Part shown: positions 15,988 to 24,980 of the stretch, piece by piece
Layout: the number at the start of each line of letters is the position of its first letter
Position numbering within the stretch: position 1 is the stretch's first letter
NCBI RefSeq assembly: GCF_026340095.1
Contig: NZ_JAPEPO010000003.1
Span: 434,001-498,000, forward strand
DNA from: Streptomyces sp. NBC_01446
Lineage (GTDB): Bacteria > Actinomycetota > Actinomycetes > Streptomycetales > Streptomycetaceae
Direction of reading: 5' to 3'
Length of the DNA stretch: 64,000 nt
The notes under the pieces: model-generated
The model's database searches: none
Told to the model about the DNA's origin: nothing
Seen by the model: only the letters and a program-made list of their open reading frames with translations
Made by a program: the position numbers and the translations under genes

Positions 15988-16419
15988 ATGTTGATGCGCA
16001 CCGACCCCTTCCGTGAACTCGACCGGCTGGCTCAGCAGCTGATAGGCAAAGGCACCTGGTCGCAGCCGGCCGCGATGGCGATGGACGCCTACCGCGACGG
16101 CGACGAGTACGTGGTGGCCTTCGACCTCCCCGGCGTCAGTGCGGAAGCGATCGATATCGACGTAGAACGCAACATGCTGACCGTCAGGGCCGAACGCCGG
16201 CCCGCGGCTAAGTCCGACAACGTGCAGATGGAACTGTCGGAACGGCCGCTGGGCGTCTTCTCCCGCCAGATCGTGCTCGCCGACACACTGGACACCGAGC
16301 ACATCAAGGCCGACTACGACGCCGGAGTGCTCACCCTGCGCATCCCGATCACCGAACGCGCCAAGCCCCGCAAGATCGCCATCGGCGAGGGAACCGACCG
16401 CAGGGAGATCTCCGGCTGA
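15988..16419 (+). CDS. hsp18: Hsp20/alpha-crystallin small heat-shock protein
   Basis: 143 residues from ATG 15988 with TGGAGG 10 bp upstream. The alpha-crystallin domain is complete: DGDEYVVAFDLPGVSAEAID, NMLTVRAERR, FSRQIVLADTLD, IKADYDAGVLTLRIPI. Small heat-shock proteins form oligomers that hold unfolding proteins for refolding. It is divergent from its probable regulator and ends in a strong terminator. Confidence 0.93.
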   Translation: MLMRTDPFRELDRLAQQLIGKGTWSQPAAMAMDAYRDGDEYVVAFDLPGVSAEAIDIDVERNMLTVRAERRPAAKSDNVQMELSERPLGVFSRQIVLADTLDTEHIKADYDAGVLTLRIPITERAKPRKIAIGEGTDRREISG

Positions 16420-16443
16420 GCCGGTCAGCCGGGGCCGACCAGC

Positions 16444-16480
16444 GGCGGAGGACGGGCCTCCCCCTCCACCGTCCTCCGCC
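16444..16480 (+). terminator. Terminator hairpin after hsp18
   Basis: 12-bp perfect arms GGCGGAGGACGG (16444-16455) and its complement (16469-16480) with a 13-nt loop, 24 bp after the hsp18 stop. There is no T-run, as is common in Streptomyces. Confidence 0.7.
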
Positions 16481-16508
16481 CCCGGACTCATGAAGGGTGG
16501 CGGCCGAC

Positions 16509-16904
16509 GTGACTCTGCGATGGGAAGCCTTCCTTGACCGTGTCAAGGAACGCGGCGAGTACGACAGCGGGCAGGAAGCAGAACGCGCGTCGCGCGTGGT
16601 GCTCGCCCTGCTGGGCGCACACCTGGTCGGCGAGGTACGCGCCCGGCTGGCGGCCCACCTGCCGGAAGACTTTGCATTGATCCTACTCAACCCGCTGCAA
16701 AGCGCCGAGCCACTGACACCGGAGCGGTTCGTGCGAGCAACGGCAGCCTGGATCGAGGGAGCCACCGAACAGACCGCCACCTGGGACGTCAGCGCCGTCC
16801 TCAGCACGGTCGCCGACGCGGCGGGCGATGAACTGATGGGCCAGATCCTGCTCCAGCTTCCAGCCGGCTACGACCTGCTCTTCGGCCGCCCCCAGCCCAC
16901 CTGA
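16509..16904 (+). CDS. DUF2267-family protein
   Basis: About 131 residues. GTG 16509 is preferred because GAAGGG at 16492-16497 is 11 bp upstream; the in-frame GTG at 16497 overlaps that site. The DUF2267 pattern shows helical segments RWEAFLDRVKERGEYDSGQEA, RVVLALLGAHLVGEVRARLA and LPEDFALILLN. Its function is not known. It follows hsp18 and may belong to the same stress locus, though a terminator separates them. Confidence 0.8.
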   Translation: MTLRWEAFLDRVKERGEYDSGQEAERASRVVLALLGAHLVGEVRARLAAHLPEDFALILLNPLQSAEPLTPERFVRATAAWIEGATEQTATWDVSAVLSTVADAAGDELMGQILLQLPAGYDLLFGRPQPT

Positions 16905-16918
16905 GCAACCACGCACCC

Positions 16919-16944
16919 GGTGCCCGCACACCCCGCCGGGCACC
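16919..16944 (+). terminator. Terminator hairpin after the DUF2267 gene
   Basis: GGTGCCCG (16919-16926) pairs with CGGGCACC (16937-16944) across 10 nt, 15 bp after the stop. The remaining gap to 17317 holds no convincing gene; a 66-codon GTG frame (17121-17321) overlapping the next start is noted as doubtful. Confidence 0.6.
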
Positions 16945-17317
16945 TCACCCGCAGGCCGGAGCGGATCTCCCACGGCTCTCCCTGACTGGCGACACCGCTT
17001 CCAGGTCATCGCGTCGACCGCGGGACACAGCCCCGCCGGCCACCAAGGCCCACTTGCGGAGAAGAACGGAGAACCGGCTCGCTGCCGATACGCCAGCGAG
17101 CCCCGCCCGACAAGGGGCGAGTGGAGGACGACGGGGCTCTGAATCCATCGTCCACAATGGGAACACGAGAAACGGACGCACAGGCCGGGCAACCGGCTGA
17201 CACCGCGGTGCCCGCGCGGCCCCGGCCGGGAGCGCCGTCCTCCCGGTCGTCGGCCATCCGAATAGGCGGGACCATGGATGCGGCAGCTCTCGGGCCACCG
17301 GAGAGGGTGCTGGCGAG

Positions 17318-19411
17318 ATGAGCTCAGGCGAACCGCTCACTGGCGACGGACCGCCACACCAGGCACCGACCGCGCTGCCTCCCGGTGAGCTCCTCGACCT
17401 GCTCAGTGTGTCTGCGGTCGTACTGGACGACAGCGGGCGGATCGTGTTCTGGAGCCCCCAAGCAAGTGAGGTGTTCGGCTACACGGCCCAGGAGGCGCTG
17501 GGCCGGTATGCGGCCAAGCTCCTGATCCAGCAGGAACACCGTGACCTGGTGGTGAAGCTGTTCTCCGAGGTGATGGCCACCGGGACGAGCTGGGCCGGGG
17601 CCTTCCCGATCCGGCACAAGGACGGCAGTGTCCGGTTGGTGGAGTTCCGCAACATGCGGCTGCTGGACGACCGCGGCGACGTCTACGCCCTGGGGATCGC
17701 TGCCGATCAGGCCAAGCTGCAGCAGGTGGAGAACGAGCTGGCTCTGTCGGACCATCTCGTGTCCCAGTCCCCCCTCGGGATCGCTCTCCTGGACGCCGAC
17801 CTGCGCTACCTTCTGGTCAACCCTGCCCTCGAGCGCATCAACGGCGTCCCCGCCGTGGACCACATCGGCCGCCGGCCGCGGGACATTCTCACGCTTCTGG
17901 ACGTCGACTCCATCGAGTCCGCACTGCGCCGCGTACTGATCACCGGCACTCCGTTGATCGACCGGCAACTCATCGGCCGGACCGTCGCCGACCCGGACAA
18001 TGATCATGCGTGGTCCGTGTCGTACTACCGCATCGACGGGCCCGGCGGGCGGGTGATCGGGGTGGCGAACTCCGTCGTCGACGTCACCGAGCGCCATCGC
18101 GCTGCGGCCGAGACCGAACGTGCCCGGCGCCGCCTGGCCGTGATCGCTGATGCCTCCGTGCGCGTGGGAACCACCCTGGAGGTGGAGCGGACTGCACACG
18201 AGCTTGCCCAGGTCGCCGTTCCCGAGCTGGCCGACGTCGCGGCGGTGGACCTGCTCGACTCAGTTCTGGCCTTCCGCCGCACCGGCGGTCCCGTCGAGGG
18301 CACCGAGATGTTCCGCACACTCGCCGTCGCCTCCGCCTACCCCACCGAGGCCGCCTCGGCTGCGTACGAGGTCGGGCACACCGCTTCGTACGGCGCCAAC
18401 CGGCTGATCACTCAATGCGTCCACACCGGACAGCCCGTCGTCGTGTCCCACACCAGCACAGACGATCTTCTGCGTATTGCGCACGCCCCTGAGGCCGCGG
18501 CCGCGCTGGTCCGGGCCGGTGTCCACTCCTATCTCGCGGTCCCCCTGAGCGCCCGCAACCAGGTCCTGGGCGCACTCGACCTGCTGCGCGCACGCAACCC
18601 GCTGCCCTTCGACGAGGACGACGTGGTCCTCGCCGGGGAACTGGCCGCTCGGGCGGCGGTGGCCATCGACAACGCCCGCTGGCACGAGAGCGTGCGCAAC
18701 TCCGCTGAGAGCCTTCAGCGCAGCCTCCTGCCCGGCCCCCCTCCCCCGCTGACCGGCTTGGCGGTTGCCTCCTGCTACCAGCCGGCTCAGGCATCCAGCG
18801 AGGTGGGAGGCGACTGGTACGACGTCATCCCGCTGGCCGGCGACCGGACCGCGCTCGTGGTCGGCGACGTGATGGGCCACGGCATCGACGCCGCCGCGGC
18901 TATGGGGCGTCTGCGCACCGCCACGTGCGCCTACGCCAACCTGGATCTCGCCCCCGACGAAGTGCTCCGGCATCTCGACACGATCACACAAGGGCTCGAG
19001 CCGTACATCGCCACCTGCCTCTACCTGGTCTACGACCCACACCTGCACCAGTGCCGCATTGCCAACGCCGGACATCTGCCTCCCGCCCTCATCTGCAGTA
19101 GGAGCCGCCCAAAGCTGCTCGAACTGCCCGCCGGCGTCCCCCTCGGCGTCGGCGAGGACCTCTTCCGCACCGTGACCTTTGACCTGAATCCCGGCGACCG
19201 GCTCCTCCTCTACACCGACGGGCTCGTCGAGACCCGCCACCACTCCATCGACGAACGCCTCAACACCCTCCTCAAGATCCTCGAAAGCGAGCACCCACCG
19301 CTCGAATCCACCTGCCAGTGGCTCCTGAACGCGCTGCGCGACCCCGACGAGCACGACGACGTCGCCCTCCTGATCGCACGGGCCCAGCCGATCACCGCAA
19401 ACGACGGGTAA
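17318..19411 (+). CDS. PAS-PAS-GAF-PP2C (SpoIIE-type) serine phosphatase
   Basis: 697 residues. PAS1 lies at about 25-130 (VVLDDSGRIVFWSPQASEVF, RHKDGSVRLVEFRN), PAS2 at about 150-260 (SPLGIALLDADLRYLLVN, RPRDIL), a GAF-like domain at about 270-455 (SYLAVPLSARNQVLGALDLL), and PP2C/SpoIIE at 470-690. The phosphatase motifs are present: SSEVGGDWYDV, ALVVGDVMGHGIDAA, ANAGHLPPAL, LLLYTDGLVETR and DDVALLIAR. It should dephosphorylate an anti-sigma-antagonist in a partner switch. A matching RsbW-like kinase is encoded at 46922. It appears monocistronic. Confidence 0.93.
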   Translation: MSSGEPLTGDGPPHQAPTALPPGELLDLLSVSAVVLDDSGRIVFWSPQASEVFGYTAQEALGRYAAKLLIQQEHRDLVVKLFSEVMATGTSWAGAFPIRHKDGSVRLVEFRNMRLLDDRGDVYALGIAADQAKLQQVENELALSDHLVSQSPLGIALLDADLRYLLVNPALERINGVPAVDHIGRRPRDILTLLDVDSIESALRRVLITGTPLIDRQLIGRTVADPDNDHAWSVSYYRIDGPGGRVIGVANSVVDVTERHRAAAETERARRRLAVIADASVRVGTTLEVERTAHELAQVAVPELADVAAVDLLDSVLAFRRTGGPVEGTEMFRTLAVASAYPTEAASAAYEVGHTASYGANRLITQCVHTGQPVVVSHTSTDDLLRIAHAPEAAAALVRAGVHSYLAVPLSARNQVLGALDLLRARNPLPFDEDDVVLAGELAARAAVAIDNARWHESVRNSAESLQRSLLPGPPPPLTGLAVASCYQPAQASSEVGGDWYDVIPLAGDRTALVVGDVMGHGIDAAAAMGRLRTATCAYANLDLAPDEVLRHLDTITQGLEPYIATCLYLVYDPHLHQCRIANAGHLPPALICSRSRPKLLELPAGVPLGVGEDLFRTVTFDLNPGDRLLLYTDGLVETRHHSIDERLNTLLKILESEHPPLESTCQWLLNALRDPDEHDDVALLIARAQPITANDG

Positions 19412-19642
19412 CTATGAGCACGTCCCCTTCTCGACGCCGCCCCCTGTTCGCCTGATCCGCGCCCACGTGATCCGGCGACGCGTCGCCAGGCAACCGGACC
19501 GTTACTCACTCCAATTGGGCAACTGCGACCAAACACCTGCAATTGATGCCGACATGGCATGCAGGAAGGCGGGACGGCCCCGCCTCTCATGCCGCCAGGG
19601 TCGGGCCCGGAACCGTTAGCCAAAGGTGCACGCGAAGGAGTC

Positions 19643-20230
19643 TTAAGGGCGGGGCAACTGGGCGAGGGCGGCGCGGCCGATCTGGAGCATGGCCGACTCG
19701 TCCATGTTGGTCTTGGCGAGGAACTCGATGCCCTGCATCACCGCGAGCAACACTCGTCCGAGCTCCTGCGGGTCGGCGTCCGGGGACAGGGCTCCTTCGC
19801 CCTGTGCCTCCTCGACGCAGGCAATCAGGAGGTCTTCGACGGCCTGATATGTCGTTCTGGCCCGCGAGACAACGTCGGGCTCCTGGCTGTGCAGTTCTGA
19901 AGTGCTGTTGACCAAGAGGCAGCCGCGCCGCTGCGGGGATTCTGCAAACTCCTCGGCCGCGCCCTCGAGGAGGCAGGTCAGGCGTTCCATGGCCGTGCCC
20001 GGCCCGGTGAGGATCGACCGTACGCTGTTCAGTTGCTCGTCACGGTAGCTGTCCAGCACCTGCAGGAAGAGCTGGCGCTTGTCACCGAACGCCCCGTACA
20101 GACTTCCCTTGCCCAGCCCCGTGGCACCCATCAGGTCCTGCAGCGACGTGGCCGCATAGCCTCGGTTCCAGAACTCCTCGCGTACGGACTCCAGAACCTG
20201 GTTCTCGTCGAAGTTTCGAGGGCGTCCCAT
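19643..20230 (-). CDS. TetR/AcrR-family regulator
   Basis: 195 residues from ATG 20230 (MGRPRNFDEN). DNA-binding helices: VLESVREEFWNRGYAATSLQ and GLGKGSLYGAFGDKRQLFL. The C-terminal domain with GCLLVNSTSEL resembles the YxaF/LmrA-like TetR type that controls drug or quinone responses. Its upstream region contains CCGGTCCATA. A similar half-site is in the palindrome before the SDR gene (22801-22829), so it may control both itself and the 20763-22652 gene group. The preceding 230 bp gap is empty. Confidence 0.9.
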   Translation of the reverse strand: MGRPRNFDENQVLESVREEFWNRGYAATSLQDLMGATGLGKGSLYGAFGDKRQLFLQVLDSYRDEQLNSVRSILTGPGTAMERLTCLLEGAAEEFAESPQRRGCLLVNSTSELHSQEPDVVSRARTTYQAVEDLLIACVEEAQGEGALSPDADPQELGRVLLAVMQGIEFLAKTNMDESAMLQIGRAALAQLPRP

Positions 20231-20295
20231 GGCAGCCATACTACCTGATTCTTGACCCTCCGGTCCATAACTCCGTACCGGCCATCAGCCCGTCT

Positions 20296-20683
20296 GTGCC
20301 GGTGCTGCGCGTCACGCCCGTCGCCCAGGTGTTGCCTCTACCTCGAATACCCGGGATTCACCTTGGACTGGGAGCACCGCTTCAGGCCCGGGTTGCTGCT
20401 GTACGTCCAAGTCTCCCGCTCGGCAGCCGTCCTGCATCTGTCCGAGCACCACGGCGACGGCAGCCCGCATGGCGTGGCCTGGTTCCCAGTTCGCGACGTG
20501 TCCGCGCTGCACAAGGAGCTGCTCGCCCGTCCGAACGCGCCCGATGCGAGCCGGAACGACCCGGACGCGCCCGGCGGGCCGCCGATGCAGGTCACCGAAC
20601 CGAACGGCAACATCCGCATCGGCGCAGTAGGCGGCCTCCCGTGCGCCGCACTGACACGCTCCGTCCCTACAGGTTGTCGCTGA
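20296..20683 (+). pseudogene. Glyoxalase/bleomycin-resistance-like protein, degraded
   Basis: The central frame reads YPGFTLDWEHRF, LLLYVQVSRSAAVLHLSEHH and DPDAPGGPPMQVTEPNGNI, the vicinal-oxygen-chelate pattern. The N-terminal strand PVLRVTPVAQ is in a different frame, and the segment between (usually AAKAFYLDYL) is shortened. The C-terminus lacks the usual short end. Probably inactive. Confidence 0.6.
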
Positions 20684-20762
20684 GCGGCAGGTCGGCGCGA
20701 GCCAGCAGATTCCATCCCTGAGAAGGCCGCATCTGTGCAAGGAGCCGCCGGCGGCCGGCCTA

Positions 20763-21104
20763 TCAGGAGGAAACATCTTCCATGCCCTCGACGTCAGCGG
20801 ACTCGCTGCCGACGACGTTGTAGATCGTTGCCACCCTGCGCACGATGTGGAGCTTGGATACTGCCGCGATGGTCGCCTGAAAGGCTTCGCTGGCAATGTG
20901 CGCGTCGAGGTGCTGGCGGCTCTCCCAGCCTTCGGTGAGACGAAAGACGTTCGGCTCGACGACGCTCTCCGCCACGTCGTACCAGATGCAGCCGTCCTTG
21001 GCGCGAGTGTGCCCGATGTCGTTTCGGGCGTGCGTGCGGAATTCTTCACGATCATCGGGGTGGATTTCATAGAGAGCGGCGACAACAATGCTGGGCTGCG
21101 ACAT
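20763..21104 (-). CDS. Antibiotic biosynthesis monooxygenase (ABM) domain protein
   Basis: 113 residues. A dimeric ferredoxin-like ABM domain is seen: VVAALYEIHPDDREEFRTHA, RAKDGCIWYDVAESVVEPNV, RLTEGWESRQHLDAHIASEA. Members such as YgiN/ActVA-Orf6 oxidise quinols or phenols without cofactor. It is the third gene of a same-strand group with an SDR and a SnoaL protein (gaps of about 180-220 bp), which suggests a small-molecule redox pathway. Confidence 0.88.
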   Translation of the reverse strand: MSQPSIVVAALYEIHPDDREEFRTHARNDIGHTRAKDGCIWYDVAESVVEPNVFRLTEGWESRQHLDAHIASEAFQATIAAVSKLHIVRRVATIYNVVGSESADVEGMEDVSS

Positions 21105-21281
21105 GTGATTCCACCTTTCTGAAGGTGGGTGTTGCGAAGAGATCTGCCGCTTTGTCGGGATCGTTGACGCTTCCGGTGTACGCGAGCAGCAACAAGGGCA
21201 TCCCTCGGCTTTGTTTCCCCCGGGCGCATCCGTGGGCCGGGGGCCCCTGGGAGTCCTCGCGCGACCGGGCTGGTTGCTGGG

Positions 21282-21680
21282 TTACTCGGCGAACGCCTCG
21301 GAGACCTTGAGAGTGTCCTCGTAGAGGTGCATCGTGACGATTTCATCGCCGGCCACCTGCAGGTGCATGGCGATGGGCATAGCGAAGGTCCGGCCGGTGC
21401 TCTTCGCGACCCGGGTGAAGCGACCGAGCAGGATCGCGTGGTCGCCGTCGATGAGGAGCGCTTCGACCTCGTCGACGTTCTTGTCGGGCACGATGTTGGA
21501 TCTCAGTGTGCGCAGGTAGTCGGCCACCTCGCTGCGCTTGGAACGCTGCCCCGTCCAGGGCAGCGCTGCCGAGCCGGGGACGTACCAGTCGATGTCGTCT
21601 GCGAAAATTTCGGCGACCCTGTCCGGGTCACCGGCCGCAAGCAGGCCGAGGAACTGCTCCACGACGTCACGCGTAGCCAT
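21282..21680 (-). CDS. NTF2-like / SnoaL-family protein
   Basis: 132 residues from ATG 21680, with AAAGGTG upstream; a longer start at 21749 would add 23 poorly conserved residues. Pattern: VVEQFLGLLAAGDPDRVAEI, FADDIDWYVPGS, RSEVADYLRTLRSNI, DEVEALLIDGDHAILLGRF. Typical of ketosteroid-isomerase-like proteins linked with SDR and ABM enzymes. Its substrate is unknown. Confidence 0.85.
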   Translation of the reverse strand: MATRDVVEQFLGLLAAGDPDRVAEIFADDIDWYVPGSAALPWTGQRSKRSEVADYLRTLRSNIVPDKNVDEVEALLIDGDHAILLGRFTRVAKSTGRTFAMPIAMHLQVAGDEIVTMHLYEDTLKVSEAFAE

Positions 21681-21902
21681 GATCAAACACCTTTCACCAT
21701 GAGGTACCAGAAACGGTTGTTGTTCAGGGGGCGGGCCGATATGGGCCATTGAGTCAAGAAGCTGGTTGGGGGCGCACGGCGCCTGCCTGGGACGAACCTG
21801 GCGGGGCCTGCGTGGGGCGGGCGCTCTGCTGAGGGTGCGGAGGGTTTCGTCGGGACGTCGGCCGCTTTTTTGCAGCGGCCGTTCGAGGACCGGCCTCCGG
21901 GT

Positions 21903-22652
21903 TCAGACCTGGTTGAGGCCGCCGTCGACGAACAGTTCGGTGCCGGTGATGAAGCTGCTCTGGTCGGAGGCCAGAAAGAGGGCTGCCGAGGCGGCCTCGT
22001 CCGGCCGCCCCATGCGGCCGAGGGGCACCTGGCTTGCAAGAGAGCTATGGAGCTGCGCTGCCTGCTCCGGGTCGGGAGCCAGGCCGGCAATCCCGGGGGT
22101 GTCGATGGGGCCGGGTACGAGGGTGTTCACCCTGATCGCACGGTCCTTCAGCTCGTTAGCCCACGTGCGGACGAAGGAGCGAACGGCGGCTTTGGAAGCG
22201 GCGTAGACACCGAATGCCTCGGCCCCCGTGGTGGCGGCTGTCGAGCCGGTGAGGATCACCGAGGCGCCGTCGTTCAGCAGCGGGAGCGCCTTTTGGACGG
22301 TGAACAGCATCCCCTTGACGTTGATGTCGAAGATGGAGTCGAAGTGCTGCTCGGTGACCTGCTCCAGAGTGGAGAACTCGCCGCCGCCGGCGTTGGCGAA
22401 CAGCACGTCGATGCTGCGGCCCTGCTCGGTGACGGCTACGTAGAGCCGGTCGAGGTCGGCGAGGTTGGCGACATCGCTACGGACGCCCGTGGCGTTCGCG
22501 CCGATCTCGGCCACTGCGGCATCGAGGACTTCCTGCCGGCGGCCCGTGATGAACACGTGAGCGCCCTCGGCGGCGAAGCGCCGAGCGGTGGCCAGACCGA
22601 TCCCGGTGGTTCCGCCGGTGACCAGCGCGGTCTTGCCGTCAAGCTGCCCCAT
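21903..22652 (-). CDS. Short-chain dehydrogenase/reductase (classical SDR)
   Basis: 249 residues from ATG 22652, supported by CAGGAGAAG upstream. NAD(P) motif TGGTTGIG near residue 14, NAG in LFANAGGG, Ser in ILTGSTA and YAASK (catalytic Tyr/Lys). The GRRQ after the second beta strand suggests NADP(H). It heads the SDR-SnoaL-ABM group. A 29-bp operator lies about 150 bp upstream. It is a paralogue of the SDR at 35845 (shared AHVFITGRRQE and LFTVQKALPLLN). Confidence 0.92.
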   Translation of the reverse strand: MGQLDGKTALVTGGTTGIGLATARRFAAEGAHVFITGRRQEVLDAAVAEIGANATGVRSDVANLADLDRLYVAVTEQGRSIDVLFANAGGGEFSTLEQVTEQHFDSIFDINVKGMLFTVQKALPLLNDGASVILTGSTAATTGAEAFGVYAASKAAVRSFVRTWANELKDRAIRVNTLVPGPIDTPGIAGLAPDPEQAAQLHSSLASQVPLGRMGRPDEAASAALFLASDQSSFITGTELFVDGGLNQV

Positions 22653-22800
22653 GGTCTTCTCCTGGTGGCTCGTTGGGATCGTCGAACGGAAGCCCGGTGA
22701 TTCATCACCGGGCCGGCATCCGGGTGTGGTCTTCCCTCTTGTCGGCGCCGCTGCGCAAGTCACCCGGGGCCGGTGGACGGGGTGGCGGCGTTATGGTCCG

Positions 22801-22829
22801 ACCGGTCCAATATAGCGTTGCGGACCGGT
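22801..22829. promoter_or_regulatory. TetR-type operator upstream of the SDR gene
   Basis: ACCGGTCC (22801-22808) and GGACCGGT (22822-22829) are exact inverted repeats with a 13-bp spacer containing AATATA, placed where the SDR promoter should be. The likely binder is the TetR protein encoded at 19643-20230. Confidence 0.55.
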
Positions 22830-22989
22830 TGGTCAAAAATGGGGGTGAGGTGCGCCCCGGGTACCTTGCGATCTCCACGTGCGACGCGTTTGAGCCAGGG
22901 AAAGTGATTGGCCGCTACTGAGGGCCTAGCGGACAGGGTGCGCGCCGCGTGCCAGCTCGGCAGCCTGTGCGTTCGGGCCTGAGCTGCCC

Positions 22990-23808
22990 CCTCCAGTCGG
23001 CAGGTGCGGGTGCGGTGGCGGCAGACGTGGAACGAGGGCGGTCCACGTGCTCTGCGGTCACAGGGACCGGCATCGCTGCCGAGACTCAGCGAGAAGCAGT
23101 TCACGCAGCTGGAAGCGGAGCTGGTCAAGGGGCCGGCCGCGCACGCTGGGAGGACTAACGCTGGACCCCGAGCCGTGTGAAGACGGTGATCGGCCGACGC
23201 TTCCACCTGACCTACACGATCCAGGGCGTGCGCAAGCTCTTGGTCCGTCACGGCTGGTCCTGCCAGGTTCCGGCCCGACGAGCCATGGAACGCAACGATG
23301 ATCCTCTCGTCGGGTGGGTCAAGGAGGTGTGGCCCTGCGCGGAAGGCTCGCGGCTGCCCGTGGGGCCTGGCTGATCTTCGAGGACGAAGCCGGATTCTCC
23401 ATGACGCCGCCGCCGGCGAGAACCTGGTCGCACAGAGGCCGCACTCCAGTGGTGCGGGTCCGCGGACGTTCCCGCAGACGGATATCCATCGCCGCCCACC
23501 AGCAGCTCGGCGGCCCGCTCGTACTGGTCCGGGACAACCTCAACGTCCACAAAGCCGCCGGCCTGCGGGAGTTCGTCGAAGCCCGGAACTGGCTGACCAT
23601 CTACTACCTACCGCCCTACGCACCCGACCTCAACCCGGTCGAAGCATCTGGTCCCTCCTGCGGCGCGCCTGGCTCTCCAACGTTGCCTTCAGCACTCCCG
23701 AACACCTCGACCAGCGCATCCGACTCGGCCTACGACACATCCAATATCGCAGGCACCTCATAGACGGCTGCCTCACCGAGACCGGCCTGACCATCCGACC
23801 CGCCTGAT
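22990..23808 (+). pseudogene. IS630-family transposase, multiply broken
   Basis: Pieces in order on the plus strand: WRQTWNEGG, LSEKQFTQLEAELVKGPAAH, RVKTVIGRRFHLTYTIQGVR and KLLVRHGWS, then after a shift WLIFEDEAGFSMTPP (first Asp), RTPVVRVRGRSRRRISIAA, and LVLVRDNLNVHKAAGL (second Asp) and YYLPPYAPDLNPVE (Glu). A segment between SIAA and LVLV is missing and the C-terminus is out of frame. Inactive. Confidence 0.8.
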
Positions 23809-23948
23809 CAGCAGCACGACACCACGAGTTCAACCTCAGCAATTCCGTTGTAGGGAACCCTTTTGGGCCCCTCACCCAGCCGGCCCGGGGCCGGTGGAAC
23901 GGGGACGGTTCGACGCTCCCCCCCGGCCGCCTCCCGAGTACTCGTCGG

Positions 23949-24515
23949 TCAGGCACACAACGTTTGCCGGAGCGTGGCGCCGCGCTCCCGTACTCTCGCG
24001 CGGATCCCGCCGCTGTGATCGGGTGGGCAAGGTTCCAGGCCCCTGACGACAGCAACGGTCACCAGCGCGTAGGCCACGTGCGGAACGATGTCGGCGACCC
24101 AGTCGGAACGAGACCACGTGCGCGGGTCGGTCACGCGCAGCACGGTCATCGGGCCATTGGTCCCGATCAGCGCCCCCGCAGTCGCCGTGGCGGTCAGGAC
24201 CGCGTTGCCCGGCCGCCAACCACAGGACAGAGCGAGGCCGAGCAGGCCACCCATGCCCACACCCGCTGCCATACCGGTCAGGGGGCCCAGACCTTTGACG
24301 CGGTTCTCCCGTACGTTGTCGTCGCCCGGGATCCGAACGTGCAGGGTCTCCGACAGCCGCTCCACGGTGACCTCGGGTGTCGTACTCGCTCCCCGGCCGC
24401 GGATGACCATGTCCAGGTACCCGACCGCGTCCAGGACCGTGGTCCCGGCAGCGCCCGCGGCAGCCCCGGCCAAAAACCAACGCAAGTGCCGGGCCGGACC
24501 GCTGACTCCTGTCAT
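23949..24515 (-). CDS. Small membrane protein of unknown function
   Basis: 188 residues. Hydrophobic segments occur at about 13-33 (FLAGAAAGAAGTTVLDAVGY), 79-98 (GLGPLTGMAAGVGMGGLLGL), 105-125 and near 145-160 (VPHVAYALVTVAVV). A soluble stretch between the first and second segments reads TVERLSETLHVRIPG. It resembles uncharacterised actinobacterial membrane proteins with a glycine-rich core; no function can be assigned. Confidence 0.7.
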   Translation of the reverse strand: MTGVSGPARHLRWFLAGAAAGAAGTTVLDAVGYLDMVIRGRGASTTPEVTVERLSETLHVRIPGDDNVRENRVKGLGPLTGMAAGVGMGGLLGLALSCGWRPGNAVLTATATAGALIGTNGPMTVLRVTDPRTWSRSDWVADIVPHVAYALVTVAVVRGLEPCPPDHSGGIRARVRERGATLRQTLCA

Positions 24516-24749
24516 AGGCCGCTCATCCCTTCACGAAGTCCAGCTGCGCGGGGTCGACAACCTTCGGGTGTGTTCGGGCGAAACCGTGCGGACCGTGGCC
24601 CGTGCCGGGCTGCCGTGTGAGCCGGCGGGGCTCCGCACCGTCTCAGTAAATACATCGCACGGCTCACTCCGCGACCGGAGCCTCACCATCAGTGGCAGAG
24701 ACCTTTTGCTCACCCGCCTGTGTCCAGGCGCCCACGCTCGTACATGCCG

Positions 24750-24915
24750 AAGAGATGAACCAGCGAAGGGACGACTGCACCGGGCCGCGGAATTCGCCGA
24801 GTTGCTCGGCTGTTCGGTCCGCACCCACCCCGCGAACTTCGGCCGCTTCTTCCGCGACCGCACCGGTCTCACCCCGGCCGCCTTCGCGGCCCGCGGCGCC
24901 ACGACCCACCCGTGA
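24750..24915 (+). pseudogene. AraC-family regulator C-terminal remnant
   Basis: The frame ends AELLGCSV-THPANFGRFFRD and RTGLTPAAFAARG, the second helix-turn-helix of AraC proteins. Nothing of the rest of the domain remains. The region 24516-24749 has no recognisable gene. Confidence 0.45.
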
Positions 24916-24980
24916 CGGCACCCGGGCTCCTCAGCAGACGCCAGGCGCGGCCGAGGACAGCGCCCTGTGCACGGGCTGAG

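Noticed and set aside
17121..17321. A 66-codon GTG frame overlapping the phosphatase start
   Set aside because: The stop/start overlap is attractive, but the sequence is low-complexity, has no ribosome site and shows no family resemblance. Left as non-coding.
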